A stretch of DNA of 64,000 nucleotides, from contig JAIWNE010000080.1 of NCBI GenBank assembly GCA_025331445.1, forward strand, positions 62,001-126,000. The letters run 5' to 3'. Within the stretch, counting starts at the first letter, position 1. Each line of letters begins with the position of its first letter. The DNA comes from Blakeslea trispora. Its lineage: Eukaryota; Mucoromycota; Mucoromycetes; Mucorales; Choanephoraceae. Below the pieces are notes generated by a model. It saw only the letters and a program-made list of their open reading frames with translations, had not been told where the DNA came from and made no database searches. This document shows positions 13,041 to 25,614 of this stretch, in pieces. Both the position numbers and the translations under genes were made by a program.

Positions 13041-15885
13041 ATGAGCCTATCGAGTCCAGTTGCATTTTGCGAGCCAGTAAAAGCGCGTCGGAACTTCACT
13101 TTGCATTCTCAGAAGAAGCCTCCCAAGCTGGTTATTGACATATCCTCAAGTAACTCAAAAAGATTCAATTGCTCGAGCAGAGCTACAGACAAGCATTATT
13201 CAATGCCTGATAGCTCAATATCACTTTCACCACATACATTAGCGAATGATATTATGAATGGCGACGAGCTTTCTTCAAAAATAGCAGATAACTATAAACA
13301 ATTCTCGAAAATGTTAACACAACTGTCAAACCAAAAAAAGCCTGTTTCAGGGCTAGAACCTAAGAAGGATGTTTCAGATGTCAATCATTCAGAAAAAACA
13401 GCAACGATATCTCGCCAACTGATCAAAACGAATGCGATATGCAGCAAACAGGTAGTTACAAACACTACAAGTCTTTTGCTGAAAGACCAAAACAAGCCTA
13501 CAAAAGACTGTAACAAGGCCGATGAATTTGATAGCAGTTGTACTACTTCGAAAAGCAATAATATCTGTCAGCGCTTTATGATAGACCGGTTCAATTATGC
13601 AGCTGCAGCAGGCGATTTGAAAACTTTGATGGAACTAAGCAACAGACAAGTCGTACATAAAAGTCAAAATGATGGCGAAATATCAGGAACAAATGCATTG
13701 ATGTATGCAGCTTATTTTGGACATCCTGAATGCACGTTTTTTCTGCTAAATCAGTTTCAACTTCGGTTAGATTCTCAAGACAAAAGTATGTAGGGAAAAA
13801 TGAGACTCTTACTGAAGATGTATTTATTAGAAACAAAATTAATTAGAAGGTTGGACTGCACTTACTTGGGCTGTGGTTGGCGATCAGCTCAGTACAATTC
13901 AATTGCTCTTGGACTACGGCGCAAGCAAATTGACAAGAGTAGATGACATGAGGAATGTTCTTAAATACTCAATGTCGTCTTCTACTAGGAGCTTGATAAG
14001 TTCGTATGATAAAGAGTTAGAAAACGGAAATTGCACAGAAAATCAAGCTCATGATAAATCTTCAAATGGTCATACACATAACACTGCAAACTTCGTCGAT
14101 CCCCCTTTCAATAACCGGAACCAAATAGCTGACCTAAAGCAAAGAAGAAATCCTGAGGAGCCTTCTAATATTAAAGACAAAATGACAGGACCACCAGACT
14201 TGAGTCAACTGTTACAGCGGCCTGTTGTTATTCCTAAAAGTCAAGAGCAGTTTTGCTCAGACGAGGACTTGGAGCAATGGAAAGTTTGTATCGAGAAAAT
14301 GACAACCTTCTCCTGGCATCAGTGTTTACCAGATCAAATGTTTGTTTTCAGCTTGGAAGACTTGGATGTCATTCTAGATCATGCACTATCTACAGCCAAT
14401 TCCAAGCTATCCATTCACCAGTCCTACAGTGACAACGAACTCTGGTTGCCAGCTAATGTGATCTTCTTAAGTGCTCGTTATGCTCATTATTGCTTCGATA
14501 AAGAATTGCTATCAGCGCTACTTTCGTCAGCAATAACTAAATTAACTCAAGCTATCAAAAAAAGCTCGCAAGAACTACAGCAGCTATCATTTTGGATAGC
14601 TAATCTATGCCGATTGACAATTTGCCTAAAGAAAGATTCAGGACTATCTGTATCAACAATAAGTGAGCAAGAGAGGCTGTCTGAAGTGATATCAGAAGCC
14701 TATTCAGCTTGCATGATCGAAACACAAAAGAGACTGAATAGAGTGTTGGAAGCTTCTATTATGGAGTATGGATCTATTGAAGAACTAGACAGCACAGAAT
14801 ATGTAAGCACTTGGAGCAGCTTTCTTAGAAGAAGCAGTAGCTTGATCACTAGAAGCTCTAATGAATCCTATACCAGACCAAGCTCATACGAAAAAAGAGA
14901 CTCGATTGATTCATTTTCAAGTATATCAACACGCGTTACCTCTTTATCCCATTCAACTTCTTCATCTGAAGCTTCTCCACATGCTGTTGTCAGGCTCTTG
15001 TCTTATATGAATTGTATGCTACAGTCGTATCATGTTCCATCGACTATTATAATTCAAGCGATAGCTCAAATGCTGCACTTTATATCTTGCGAAATATTGA
15101 ATCGCATGCTCACATATAAACGGTATCTCTGTCGATCCAAAGCAGTTCAAATTCGAATGAACTTATCTGTTGTAGAAGATTGGGTATATAATAACAAACT
15201 TCCAGCAAGCCTCAACAGATTGTTTGAGCCCTTGATTCAATTGCTTCAGTTTCTACAATGCCTATCGCAGCTCAACGACGTGACATCCTTTAGATCAGCT
15301 ATCCAGTCCTTCAATCAGCTCAACATATTGCAAATCAAACAATGCATCCAACTCTATCAGTACGAAGCAAATGAAAAGCACTTGACAGATTCCATATACA
15401 ACTTTGTTGATCAAGCTGCTTTAGTACAAGAACAAGAGACTGTAGGAAAACAAAATGTCTATACTAAAAGAGCTTCCCGTCCAAGCAGTATTGCAAATTT
15501 GAACTGTTTATTAGGAGTGACGCTTAACAAGAAAGTGTTGTCAGATGAAGACTTGAGCAGCTTGAAACAAAAGCAGCAAGAGTTTGAAGAGGATGAATTC
15601 CTGATTGATCTAAAAAAAGATAAAAAGAGAGACTCCAGTTTTTTGTTACCGTTCTCTGTACTCACAACTACCACGCTTCTACATGACTGGAATCAACAAC
15701 AATATAAAGAGTTTGACCAAGCAGCAAATCGTGATGTCTTGCGGTATTCTAATGCAATATATCAAGAAATTAAGCTTAAAAAACAAGAACAGGTTGATCT
15801 CTATGACAAGATGTATCCTGCTATTACTAGTGAATGGCTAGAGACTCTAGACCGGAAACTAAGGCGAAGAAAAGGCATGAAATAA
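13041..15885 (+). CDS. Ankyrin repeat and dilute (DIL) domain protein
   Basis: Two exons (13041-13785 and 13847-15885) give 927 aa. ATG 13041 is chosen over an in-frame TTG at 13035. The first 185 residues are Ser/Lys/Thr-rich and probably disordered. Ankyrin-type repeats follow at about 190-285, with GTNALMYAAYFGH and GWTALTWAV motifs split by the intron. The C-terminal half carries a DIL domain, recognisable from LHFISCEILNRML, VQIRMNLSVVEDWV and a following LEPL-like block as in the myosin V cargo-binding tail. No motor domain is present. Fungi have known DIL-plus-ankyrin proteins of this design, whose roles are poorly defined; a link to vesicle or actin transport is inference. The gene converges on the WD40 gene with about 240 bp between stops. 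Confidence 0.88.
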
Positions 15886-16123
15886 AACATGTATATATGA
15901 TTTAGCTTCTTTACACAAATTCTTAAATATAAATGTACTTTTTGATGTTTATGCCCTTTTTATTATTATTATTTGCTGACTACAGAAAGGTATTTTGATA
16001 CGAGAAGCTCATCCTTCACTAAGATATTTAGTCAGTATGAATGCATTTTTGTAGTCTAGATTGATCTTCAATCTGCAAGTCTCTTGTAAATGGCTGATGT
16101 TATCTTCTTTATCGCTGTTACAA

Positions 16124-19040
16124 TTAGATATACAGAACATCCTCATCCTCGTCATCATCTTCGCTTGTTATCAAACTCAACCGATGCCTTGTCAAAGCAG
16201 CCATCATACTTTGCGTAATAAAAATGTCAGTGCTGCTGTTTGTATTGGCTTCACGATTGGCGCGTATTATGTCCTGTGACTCATACATATGCGATGATGC
16301 TGAGTACGAGGTTGTTCGATGAGGCTCCTTTATACGTGAAGTAGAGAAAGGGCGAGATGTAGGCGTAAATATCTTGGTGGTTGAGTCAATGCCCGAAACG
16401 GCCAGAATAGGCAATGAAGGATGTCCCTCAACTATATTAACTACTTCTTCATCTGCATGTAAGATTTCAACTAGTTTTGTTGTCTTCTTGTCCCAAATAA
16501 ATAGATGTCCACCATCACTTCCAGATACAATATATTCGTCTTGAAGTCCATAAAAGTTGACATCTTTGATAGTCTAAAAAAAAGTATGTTTATCTAACTG
16601 TATTATTACTTGCCTACTTTATTTTTTTTTTATAAATTACCTCAATATTTGAATGGCCAAAATACTTTGATCTCGGCTTCACAACACCAACATCTGTTTC
16701 AAGTGAAAATTGCCCACGTTTACGAAAGATTTCTAATTCATTCAAGTCAAGTGAATATGAATCATCGTCGTCTTCGTCATCTTCGTTGCCATCGTCATTG
16801 TCCTCTTCACTTTCTTCGTTTTCTGCATCTTCACTTTCGTCCTCGTCTTCATTGCTATTTTCTTGACTAAGTCTTCTAAGCATACTAAGTAGTTGTTGTG
16901 GTGTAAAATCAATCGTATTGTCATCGTTTTCAGATGTGCTTTCATCACTTGCTTGATTTTGGTTATTGGTTGAATGTTCTCGATGTAATGTTTGTCGAAG
17001 TGTGATAAACGAGTTCAGTTCCTCTACACTGTACTGTGTAATATACATGTATTGTGCCCATTGCTGAGCTTCATTGTTTGGGGTATTGATACTACTGTGA
17101 CCGCCTAGTTCACGAGCACCGGCTACTTGTAAATCATTTAAAAATAGCCGCATCATTTCCCAATGCACAGAGTCCAATTGATCAGTTGGTGATGCAGATG
17201 GAATGGTCCTTGTTTGTTCCATAAATGTTCGTCTTGCATCTTCAATGTACTGCATGCTTTTCCGTAAATACCATGAGCGATTGGCATCAGCAATCGGAAT
17301 GGCTCCACCTCTCACTGTCCAGAAACCAACAGCCAGACACCATGGAGCTTGCCAAGCTCTGATGGAACTTGCTGTCCCTTCAGCATCTTGTAACAGTTTC
17401 TGTGCGATATGTAATTCATGAACAAAGAAATATCTGTCCCAATCTTCCCAAGGATCCGGTAGTCTATTAGAAAACCAATTGTCTCTGTCAAGACGTAACA
17501 AGTAGTAAGCAGCAACAGCTATGAATAAAGAACAGGCTTCACCAATTTTATCTTGCATGGATGACCGACCTGAAGGTTGATTCTTGATGTGCTGAAGTAG
17601 ATCATATGCTGCACTCAAAGCAGAATGACTTCTTCTCTGTTCAACCAGGCTGACGCTATTTTTCCACATTGTCTTTCGCTGTCGATTTAACGCTATCTCC
17701 TCTGAGGCCAGTGAAGACAGACGACGTCGCCGAGATGAGCTGAAGCTATCTGTCTTGTATGTTGATTCATCTGGCGAGTCATTGATATCGAACAGATAAA
17801 TACTATCTGATGACCAACTGCCAATCAACTATATATGTTTATCAGCAACATGCTTAAACTATACACTCATTCTATTTACCTCATGTCCGTTAGATTCACT
17901 AAACTTGCAAGCAGTAATATGTCTGTTTATCCGGTTAGTCTTGTCTGTTCTAGGTGAGAATCTCATAACGCATTTGGGTGATTTGACCATATTAGATGCC
18001 GATGATGAGGAGGCCAACATGCGTCTGTCATGCAAAAATATATAATCATTCATACCAGCCAGGGCAAAATAATGTGGGTATAGTTTTGAAATGGACATGC
18101 TGTTTAGTTCAATCTTGTATTTACTGTAATCCACGATAGGCTTATAGCAGCCAAAATGAAGCTCATTGAACTTTGGAAGTGGATTTTGTCTGGCTGGCTT
18201 GCTCAGACCTGAAATGAAAGACCGTACACTATGTGGCGAGCACATATGAGGGGTCCTAAGATCAAAGTGTCTTACAGTACCTATTTGGAACATGATGAGC
18301 TTTCAAGACAGAAATCTAAATCGTTTAGTGCTTGCCATCTTGTGAACATGTAAAGAATTCGTGCGGGTTGTCAGGTAGAGTGCATATCCTTTTAAGTTGA
18401 TCGCTATGGCAAACATACATACTGCTCAAAGGATCGCGAGGATTTGTGATATCGAAAATACGAAGCTCCGCATCACCGGCGCCCGAGAGGATGATCCTAT
18501 TTGAAGTTTGGGGCATAAATTTCGCAGTAAAGATATTGGCAGTATGCCCTAGCCGATGCCATAAGCTATGTATTATCTCTATTCTATCTTTATATTCTTC
18601 CTTACCTGTATCGATTGTATTTAGTATTTTGTAATCGTCATGCATAGAATATATGTTGAGTTTTGTATCATCAGAGCCAGTTAAGAGAAGGTCACCTAAA
18701 GCCGACCAGCTAAGCAAAAGAAAAAAAGAAAGAAAAAGGTGTTAGTTTCCAACTCTTAACAAAAGAAAAAGCGAGAAGACAGACTCTAATGTGTTTATGC
18801 AACCAGAATGGCCAGGTAGTACTTTTTCAAGTGTCATGTGGGTTGTTATGTAGTTGTTGGAATACACTTGCTCATCTACTCATAGTGCTTGTCAAGCAAT
18901 GCATAAAATATATACAGACTCAGAGAGTTCTCTGTTTTTTAAGTGAAAAGAAAAAAAAAAAGAAGTATAAGCTTACCGATATGAGCCTTTGTTCCAACAA
19001 GTCTTCTTTTTGCTATATGCTGTTGTAAGTCTGTAAACAT
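16124..19040 (-). CDS. DCAF-type WD40 protein (WDTC1/DCAF5-6-like)
   Basis: Six exons on the minus strand join in frame: 19040-18977, 18821-18785, 18709-18336, 18280-17880, 17828-16641 and 16573-16124, giving 837 aa. WD40 repeats fill the N-terminal third (GHSGCINTLDWSALGD, LTGSDDTKLNIYS, FTCSQDGTVRHFDLR). A helical middle part is followed by a long Glu/Asp tract. The last WD repeats (VSGSDGGHLFIWD, LAVSGIDSTTKIF) are at the C-terminus. This split-propeller layout is that of DCAF substrate receptors for CUL4-DDB1 ubiquitin ligases. The HFDLR element matches the WDxR-type DDB1 contact. The 37-nt exon 2 and a GC-AG intron (donor gc at 18335) are unusual. The gene shares a 345-bp divergent promoter with VPS11. 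Confidence 0.85.
18281..18335 (-). other. GC-AG intron in the DCAF-type gene
   Basis: The exon ends ...CAA GAT G and the intron begins gcaagc, the usual form of GC-AG introns (G|GCAAG). It ends at ccaaatag. Splicing restores a continuous WD40 repeat (SQDG then TVRHFDLR); reading through gives a stop two codons later. No GT donor nearby keeps the frame. Confidence 0.8.
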
Positions 19041-19385
19041 TCAAGCTACTAAACAAGGAGAAAAAAAAAAAGAGAGAGAAGAAAAGAAACACTGCATAAA
19101 AGTGTTTCTTGTGGGATTTTTTTTTATTTTTTATTTTTATTTTGTAACTCAATATTAGAAAAGAAAAATAGTCGAATGAAACAAGGATCAAGGCGCGCCT
19201 CTAGAATAACAGACAAGGAAACAAGCGGAAGAGAATAATCGAGTAATTTTTGATAGCAGTAGAATCATTCAGTCTATTCGAAAGAAGTTCGCATAACTTT
19301 TCTTTTTTTTTTTAAAGAAGATTCAAACACAGCCTGAAGCACTTTTTGTTCCTCCTTTTTTTTTCCCCTTCTTCTTCAGTTTATC
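19041..19385. promoter_or_regulatory. Divergent promoter between the DCAF-type gene and VPS11
   Basis: 345 bp separate the two start codons, which face away from each other. The region contains A/T homopolymer tracts, a GGCGCGCC palindrome near 19192-19199 and a strong pyrimidine tract just before the VPS11 start. No clear TATA box is visible. Co-regulation is inference from geometry only. Confidence 0.55.
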
Positions 19386-22300
19386 ATGTCTTTAGCACAG
19401 TGGAGGCAATTTAATTTCTTTGATAAACAGCAGGCAACAGATGCTAATGACAAAGGACAGACACCTGCTGTCTTTCAAGTAAGTTTGTCAAACTTTTGTT
19501 CGAGGAATCACAACTTACTCGGTTTAGAAACAAGATATATCTGTCTTTGCTACAGGACGTGGTCATATTGTTTTAGCAGATATCCTTTTTTTGATATACT
19601 TGTATATAGTTTATGCGCATAAAAAATAACATATCATTATCCTTAACTCTTTCAATACACTCGGCAGGTAGCGTTTATATCGTAGACCGTTCATTCAAGA
19701 CGCAGAGATTCCTTGCATACGATGGTGGTCGAGTTAGTCATTTGAAACAACTAAAGCAAAAGAATATATTGATCACTGTTGGCGTAAGTTATTTTTTTAC
19801 CGAGAAAAAAAAATGATAATAGTGACTGAAGAAAAAAAAAATGATAGGAAGAGGATACGATATCAGGCATTCCAGTTGTCAAGTTTTGGGATTTAGATGC
19901 TTTGAAGCCTATGGATGGGACAGACGATATTATTGTACCTACTTTATTACAGACGATTCGTATACAGCATGGAGGAAAGACATATCCAGTGTCAGCTATT
20001 GCTGTTCTAGAGAACATGTCTCAAATAGCCATTGGTTTAGCAAATGGTGTAGTCATTTCAATTCGTGGTGATCTATCCAAGGATAAGACAACAAAACAGA
20101 AAGTCATCTATGAAGGACAAGAGCCTATCACAGGCCTTGGCTTTCGTGAGCAAACAAAATCAACCATACTTTTTATTGTTACTACCAGCAGTATCATGTC
20201 TTATAATACAACAGCTGTCAAACCAACTGTAGTAAGTTTTTTTTTGTTTTTTTTTAATTTCTTGTTCTTATTGATTTATTCTAGACTGTTCTGGATGAAC
20301 AAGGATGTGGTTTGGGTTGTGCAGTCATGAACGATCAGCAAGAGATGGTAGTAGGAAGAGACGAAGCCATTTATCTCTATGATCCCACTGGTAGAGGTCC
20401 ATGCTTTGCTTATGATACACCAAAATCTTCATTGACTTGGTTCAAATCAAATTACTTGGTCATCGTCTCTCCTCCAGTCATGACATCTGCTAATCTCTCC
20501 TCAAGCGGTGCACGAGCTTCTCTCAGTATCAATTCAAAACGTACATCAACCAATGAACTGACAAAGATTGCTATCTTTGATACAGCAAACAAATTTATTG
20601 CCTATGTCGGTACTTTTCTCGGTGGCATTCGAGGTGTGTTTTGTGAATGGAACTCTGTCTGGATTGTGGGCACTGATGGCAAGGTAACACTTTGGCTCGA
20701 ACGGGAGGGACGATCGTATAGCTAACACTACTTTATAAGCTTTACCATTTGGATGAGAAAGATACGCCTACAAAGCTAGAGATCCTCTTCAAACTTAACT
20801 TGTATGTATTGGCCATCAATTTGGCACACACGCAAAAATACGATGACACCAGCATTGCAGAAATCTTTAAAAAGTATGGAGATTATCAATATAATAAGGG
20901 CGATTACGATGGATCTATGGAGCAGTATATTCGGACTATTGGTCAACTTGAACCATCTTATGTAATTAGAAAGGTAAGCAAAGAAATATCAAAAATAACT
21001 GCAGGTCATAAACAGATTCATTCGTAGTTCCTGGATGCTCAACGGATATATAATCTTACAAATTACCTTCAAGAACTTCACTCAAAAGGTCTGGCTAATG
21101 CAGATCATACAACTTTGTTGTTGAACTGTTATACCAAATTGAAAGATGTTCATCGTCTTGATCAGTTTATAAAAGTAGTGCACAAAAAAAAAAGAAGTCA
21201 AAAGAGTACAAGTGTATTTACCTTTCGTCTTGATTAGGCCGATACCGACTTAAACTTCGATCTGGAAACAGCCATTACAGTGTGTAGACAAGCAGGTTAT
21301 TTTGAACATGCGGTCTACCTTGCCGAAAAGTTTCAGCAACATGATATGTATCTTGATATTATGGTCGAAGACATGAAAAAGTATGATGTAGTTCTTGGAT
21401 ACATTCGCAAGCTTGGACCATTTGAAGCAGACAGAAATCTCCACCGATACAGCAAGATACTTTTAAATCATTTACCCGAACAGACAACTCAACTGTTAAT
21501 AGATCTCTGTACAGGAATGCTTCCTCAAGCAGCAAACACATCCACTGGACTGATGTCGCCTGCGCCTAGTGATAATACAAAAGCTCTCTCTAATTTGCCT
21601 TTTGGGGGCCCTGGCGTTGGAGATACATCGTCCATCTTTTCAGAAAAAAGCACCTTACATCATACACAATCACCTGCATTAAGCAAGACAATACATCACA
21701 AACGCATATCTGCTCATGGCGGAACGAATACTGCTGGTCGTCTTGGTTACACACCTCCCTCCCCACGCAAGTTTATGCCCTCGTTTGTGGACCGACCTGA
21801 TTGTTTAACAACCTTCTTGGAAGCTGTGTTTGAAAAGTTATGGGGTAATGCTTTAGAATCACCTCTATCTGAAGTAGCAACTATGACTGCATCCAGTGGA
21901 AAGCCAAACAGTACTGAAAGACAATGGTCATTTCAAGAGCAAGAAGAGCGAAAGACGATTTGGAATACATTGTTGGAGTTATATCTGATGGATGAGGCAG
22001 AATCAACAAGAGAACCCACTTCAGCAAGAGATAGGCAACGTCGCAAACGAGAGTTTCGTCAGAGAGCTCTCAGTCTATTGCATGACGAGTCTGTGCATTA
22101 TGACACCAATCAGGCACTTGTACTTTGTCAGCTGAAGGAGTTTGATGAAGGGATTGTCTATCTCTATGAGAAGACGGGTATGTATACTGACATATTGAAG
22201 CATTGGATGAACAAAGGGCAGACGGATCGTGTTATCGAAGGTGTTCGCAAATATGGGTAAGTCTTTTGCTTGGCTTGCATGGCTAATTCAGCAGGGTTTA

Positions 22301-23039
22301 CTGACAAGCAATTAGACCCAAAGACCCCTCTCTATACCCAATGGTATTGACTTACTTTTCATCTTCACCTGAAATTTTGGCAAAGTCTACTCAAGAATTG
22401 TTGTCTGTGATGAGGCACATTGATGAGCAAGACTTATTACCTCCTATTCAAGTGATTCAAGCTCTTTCGAGATCAAACGTGGCCACAGTTGGATTGATCA
22501 AGGGATATATCGGCAAAAAGATTCAGCACGAGAGAGATGAAGTGAAGCAGGTAAAGAGATCAAGAGACAGGAGAGAAAGGAAAGCTAAATTACATTTATT
22601 GTAAAGAACGAAGAGTTGATTGAAAGTTATCGGGAAGAAACTGAAAAAAGAAGAAGGGAGATTGAGGAGCTACAGACAACTGCTCTTATCTTTCAGGTTC
22701 AAAAATGTTCCAATTGTGAGGGTAATTTGGATCTTCCGGCAGTGCACTTTTTATGTAAACACTCATTCCATCAACGGTAAGTGCACAATTTTCTATGAAT
22801 TGGATCTTTTTCATGTCTCATCCGTCTGTTGTATTAGATGTCTTGGTGACAATGACAGGGAATGTCCTCAATGTGCTATTCAACATCGTATGATTAGCGA
22901 GATAAGAAGAACTCAAGAAGCTAACGCAGATAGACATGATCTATTCTTTGAACAATTGGATCACGAAGAAGATGGATTTGAGGTTATAGCTGACTATTTC
23001 TCTAAGAATACCATGGCATTTGCCAAACTTATCGACTAG
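19386..23039 (+). CDS. VPS11: VPS11, HOPS/CORVET core subunit with RING finger
   Basis: Eleven exons join in frame: 19386-19478, 19528-19579, 19659-19783, 19848-20231, 20285-20683, 20740-20973, 21028-21174, 21238-22256, 22316-22550, 22607-22776 and 22838-23039, giving 1019 aa. The protein is a core tethering subunit for endosome and vacuole fusion and may act as an E3 ligase. An N-terminal propeller (ATGRGHIVLAD, HLKQLKQKNILITVG) leads into the clathrin-repeat-like region (YIRTIGQLEPSYVIRKFLDAQ, GLANADHTTLLLNCYTKL). A C-terminal RING runs about residues 930-965 (CSNC, CKHSFH, CPQC). An Ala/Ser/Pro-rich insert near TGLMSPAPS is less conserved in the family. Exon 2 ends at a U12-type AT-AC intron. 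The exon 4 donor could also lie 3 nt earlier (20228). Confidence 0.96.
19580..19658 (+). other. U12-type AT-AC intron in VPS11
   Basis: The 79-nt intron begins ATATCCTTT, an exact match to the minor-spliceosome AT-AC 5' splice site. It contains TCCTTAAC at 19640-19647, the U12 branch site, about 12 nt before an AC end (tcaatac). The exon phases (1 and 2) join only with these ends to give LADSAGSVYIVD, which fits the VPS11 propeller. GT-AG alternatives through 19600-19665 give a stop or break the frame. An in-phase AT-AG alternative ending at 19667 is possible but places the branch site too far away and deletes residues the family keeps. Confidence 0.9.
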
Positions 23040-25614
23040 TAATAATAAAGAGAGAAATACCTTTAAAGAACGCAATTGAATACCTTGCTTGTGCATTGTT
23101 TAATCACAAAAGTACTAGACATCAAATTGTATTGTAGTACAATGAACACAAAGTCAACTAAAAAATTATGCATTGCCAACAAATAATAAAACACCGACAA
23201 TGTCAATATTGCAGTAGAAATGGTTTACCCAAACATATTGTCGTTTTCAACTATCTTTCAAAAGACAAAGAATGGATAGTCAGGACAAAGCTCTTGTGTC
23301 TGAGAATTTATATGGTTAATAAAAGAATGCTTCCAATTTCTCTTTTTTTTGTAAAACGAAAAAAAAATCAATTCAAGTGAAGCATCTCTATTAGGCCTTT
23401 TATTTGAAAATTGCAAGTTCAAGACGCTTACATGTTTGAGAGTAGATTAGAAACATAGATAAGCTAGTGTGTTGCCTTAGGGGTCTGAGGGTGAATAATC
23501 CTTGGCACAAATACTGGTATCGTTCAGTTTTATTGCATTTAGTACACGAATCTTTTAAATATCTCTTACAGAATCTTACTCTTGAATTTCTTTCTGGTTT
23601 TTTTTCTTCTACAAAGTCATGGTCAGAAATACTGATTTCACTTCTTCTACTATTGCATCCTATCATATTCTGTAAAGTGGTGTTGTTTCTAAAGATCTTC
23701 TCTCTGAAAAAACTGATAAATACACAAAAGCAATACATGATGTTTGTTCATATCGTTTACTTGCCAATTATGTGTCTTTTTTTTTGCTTTTCTGTTTTAT
23801 GCTGTCGTTATCAGATTCATTTTCTCTATGAGTATAAACACTGATATTCATTAATTTTCGATCATCCAAAAGTAATATAAGATCGTCTGATTGTAAACTT
23901 ATGATATCGTAATCAAGGTTAAAACATTGTTAGCTTCCCTACTGCCGGAGAATGAGTCTGAGATGGACAAAATAATTTTTTTTTCCCTAAGCCTTTCTCT
24001 TCTAATGTCTCTTGTATTCGAATGTATTTCTATTTCTTACATAAAGAAAAGTGTTGCAAGTAGTTGGAATATACCTGAAAAAAATCTTGGCCCTGTTAGT
24101 CTTCGTCTTTGACATAAGAGAGATAAAGGAAAGCAGAGGACTAAAGTTTGGTGTTAAGTAGTATTCACGTATTTAGTTTATGTTTTCCATTTTGAGCAGG
24201 CTGTAGTGTTTTCCTTTAAAAGAGCGCCTAGTCTCTTTCAAAACAGCGATACTTTGACAGCTTACTTCTGTACACTTTCAGAAAAAAAAATCGTATGACA
24301 CTTAGTCACTCAACCTGTCAAACATAGTACCTTGTTATTAGTGGTAGATAGAAGGCAAAATGCAAAGTAATGCTTAAATACTCAAAGGTGAAAGAAATTC
24401 AGTTTTCTTTGTGAGCCAGCTTGCTACTCTTACGATAGTCAAATTAGGCAAAGTCTTACTGAAACAGTCGGGGAAAGCGAACACAGATCAGCATTACGCT
24501 TCTTGTTCGTTTAGAATGTTTATTTCTACAATGACATCAAGGTCAGGGCTTCCTTCATTAAGAAAGAAAGAAAAGCTCAACTAAATTTGTAACAAAGGCC
24601 AAGTTCTCTCTTTTTCGTTACTTTATTGATAGAAATAACAAACTTTTTTTGTTGTTTAGTATAGCTTAATTAGCTGTTGCTAACGAGTCTTAAGAAATGA
24701 ATATAGTTAAAGGATCACCAATCCCTTTTGACAAAGATGTTTTAAGAAAAAGAAAATAGGGTCTCTTTTTTTGGGATAATCAGAGACCAACTTCTGCTAA
24801 AAGCTGAGTTTGATTTCTGCTTTTTTTTTTGTTTCTCATTGGTGGTTGATAACAAAATGGTACCTGAATCAAAATGAGAAAACATACACTACTTTACAGT
24901 AACAAGGTTCAGAAATACATTCTATTCTCATTACTGCAATTTCAAGGTAAATAAAGCGAACCAAATGGGGTTTCTTGAACTTCCAGGCAACTATTTGAAT
25001 AGTCGTAACCTTGATGTCTATAGAGTTTCTTTTGGTACTTCTACTACCTTGTACTACCTTTTTTTTTGGTTTCCTTACAAGCGAAGAATGTTAGCCCATT
25101 TTTTTTTTGTTTAGTGAAAACTTAACTTGTAAACACAGATGCATTTTGTTATCGCGTTGAAGCAATCGTATTACTGTTTATCAAATTAAGTGGCAAGTAT
25201 AAAATGGAATGTTATAGCAAAATGACGATCAAAACAACAGGTCAAAATGAATAGCTTTTTTTGTCAGACAATGACTCCACGTTGTGTAAACTAGCTTGTT
25301 TTCTCAAACTCAGTCGTTTGTACGCTCAACTTGGTCTTTTGTTTTTTTTTGCACCATTCGTTTCCAACTCCGTATGTTGGCGGAAAATGCAGTAGGATGA
25401 GTTTTTGTAAAATTCATTTTTGCATTTCCCCCCCTTTTTTTTCTTTCCTTTTTCAAGCATACCTTTTTTCTATAAAAAGCAAAAAAAAAGTGAGCACAAC
25501 CCATTTCTTTCTTCTTTCTTTCTTCTTACCAATACTTTTTTTTTTCCTTGATCGCTTTGTACGTGATAGTCAATTCTCCAAGCCATTGCTTTTCTAACTT
25601 ATATTCTATAGTAC
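23040..25614. other. Long gene-poor stretch
   Basis: About 2.6 kb without a supported gene. Short frames exist on both strands but have no splice partners, motifs or good start contexts. T-runs are frequent. The last 250 bases are T- and C-rich and carry a TATAAAA at about 25470-25476, a plausible promoter for the gene starting at 25615. Confidence 0.55.

Noticed and set aside
19580..19667. AT-AG version of the VPS11 intron ending at 19667
   Set aside because: In phase, but it removes three residues of a conserved propeller loop and puts the branch site about 21 nt from the acceptor, outside the usual U12 range; the AT-AC end at 19658 fits better.
20684..20725. Read-through of VPS11 exon 5 to a stop at 20725
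   Set aside because: The conserved continuation LYHLDEKDTPTKLE lies after an intron 20684-20739, so the stop is intronic.
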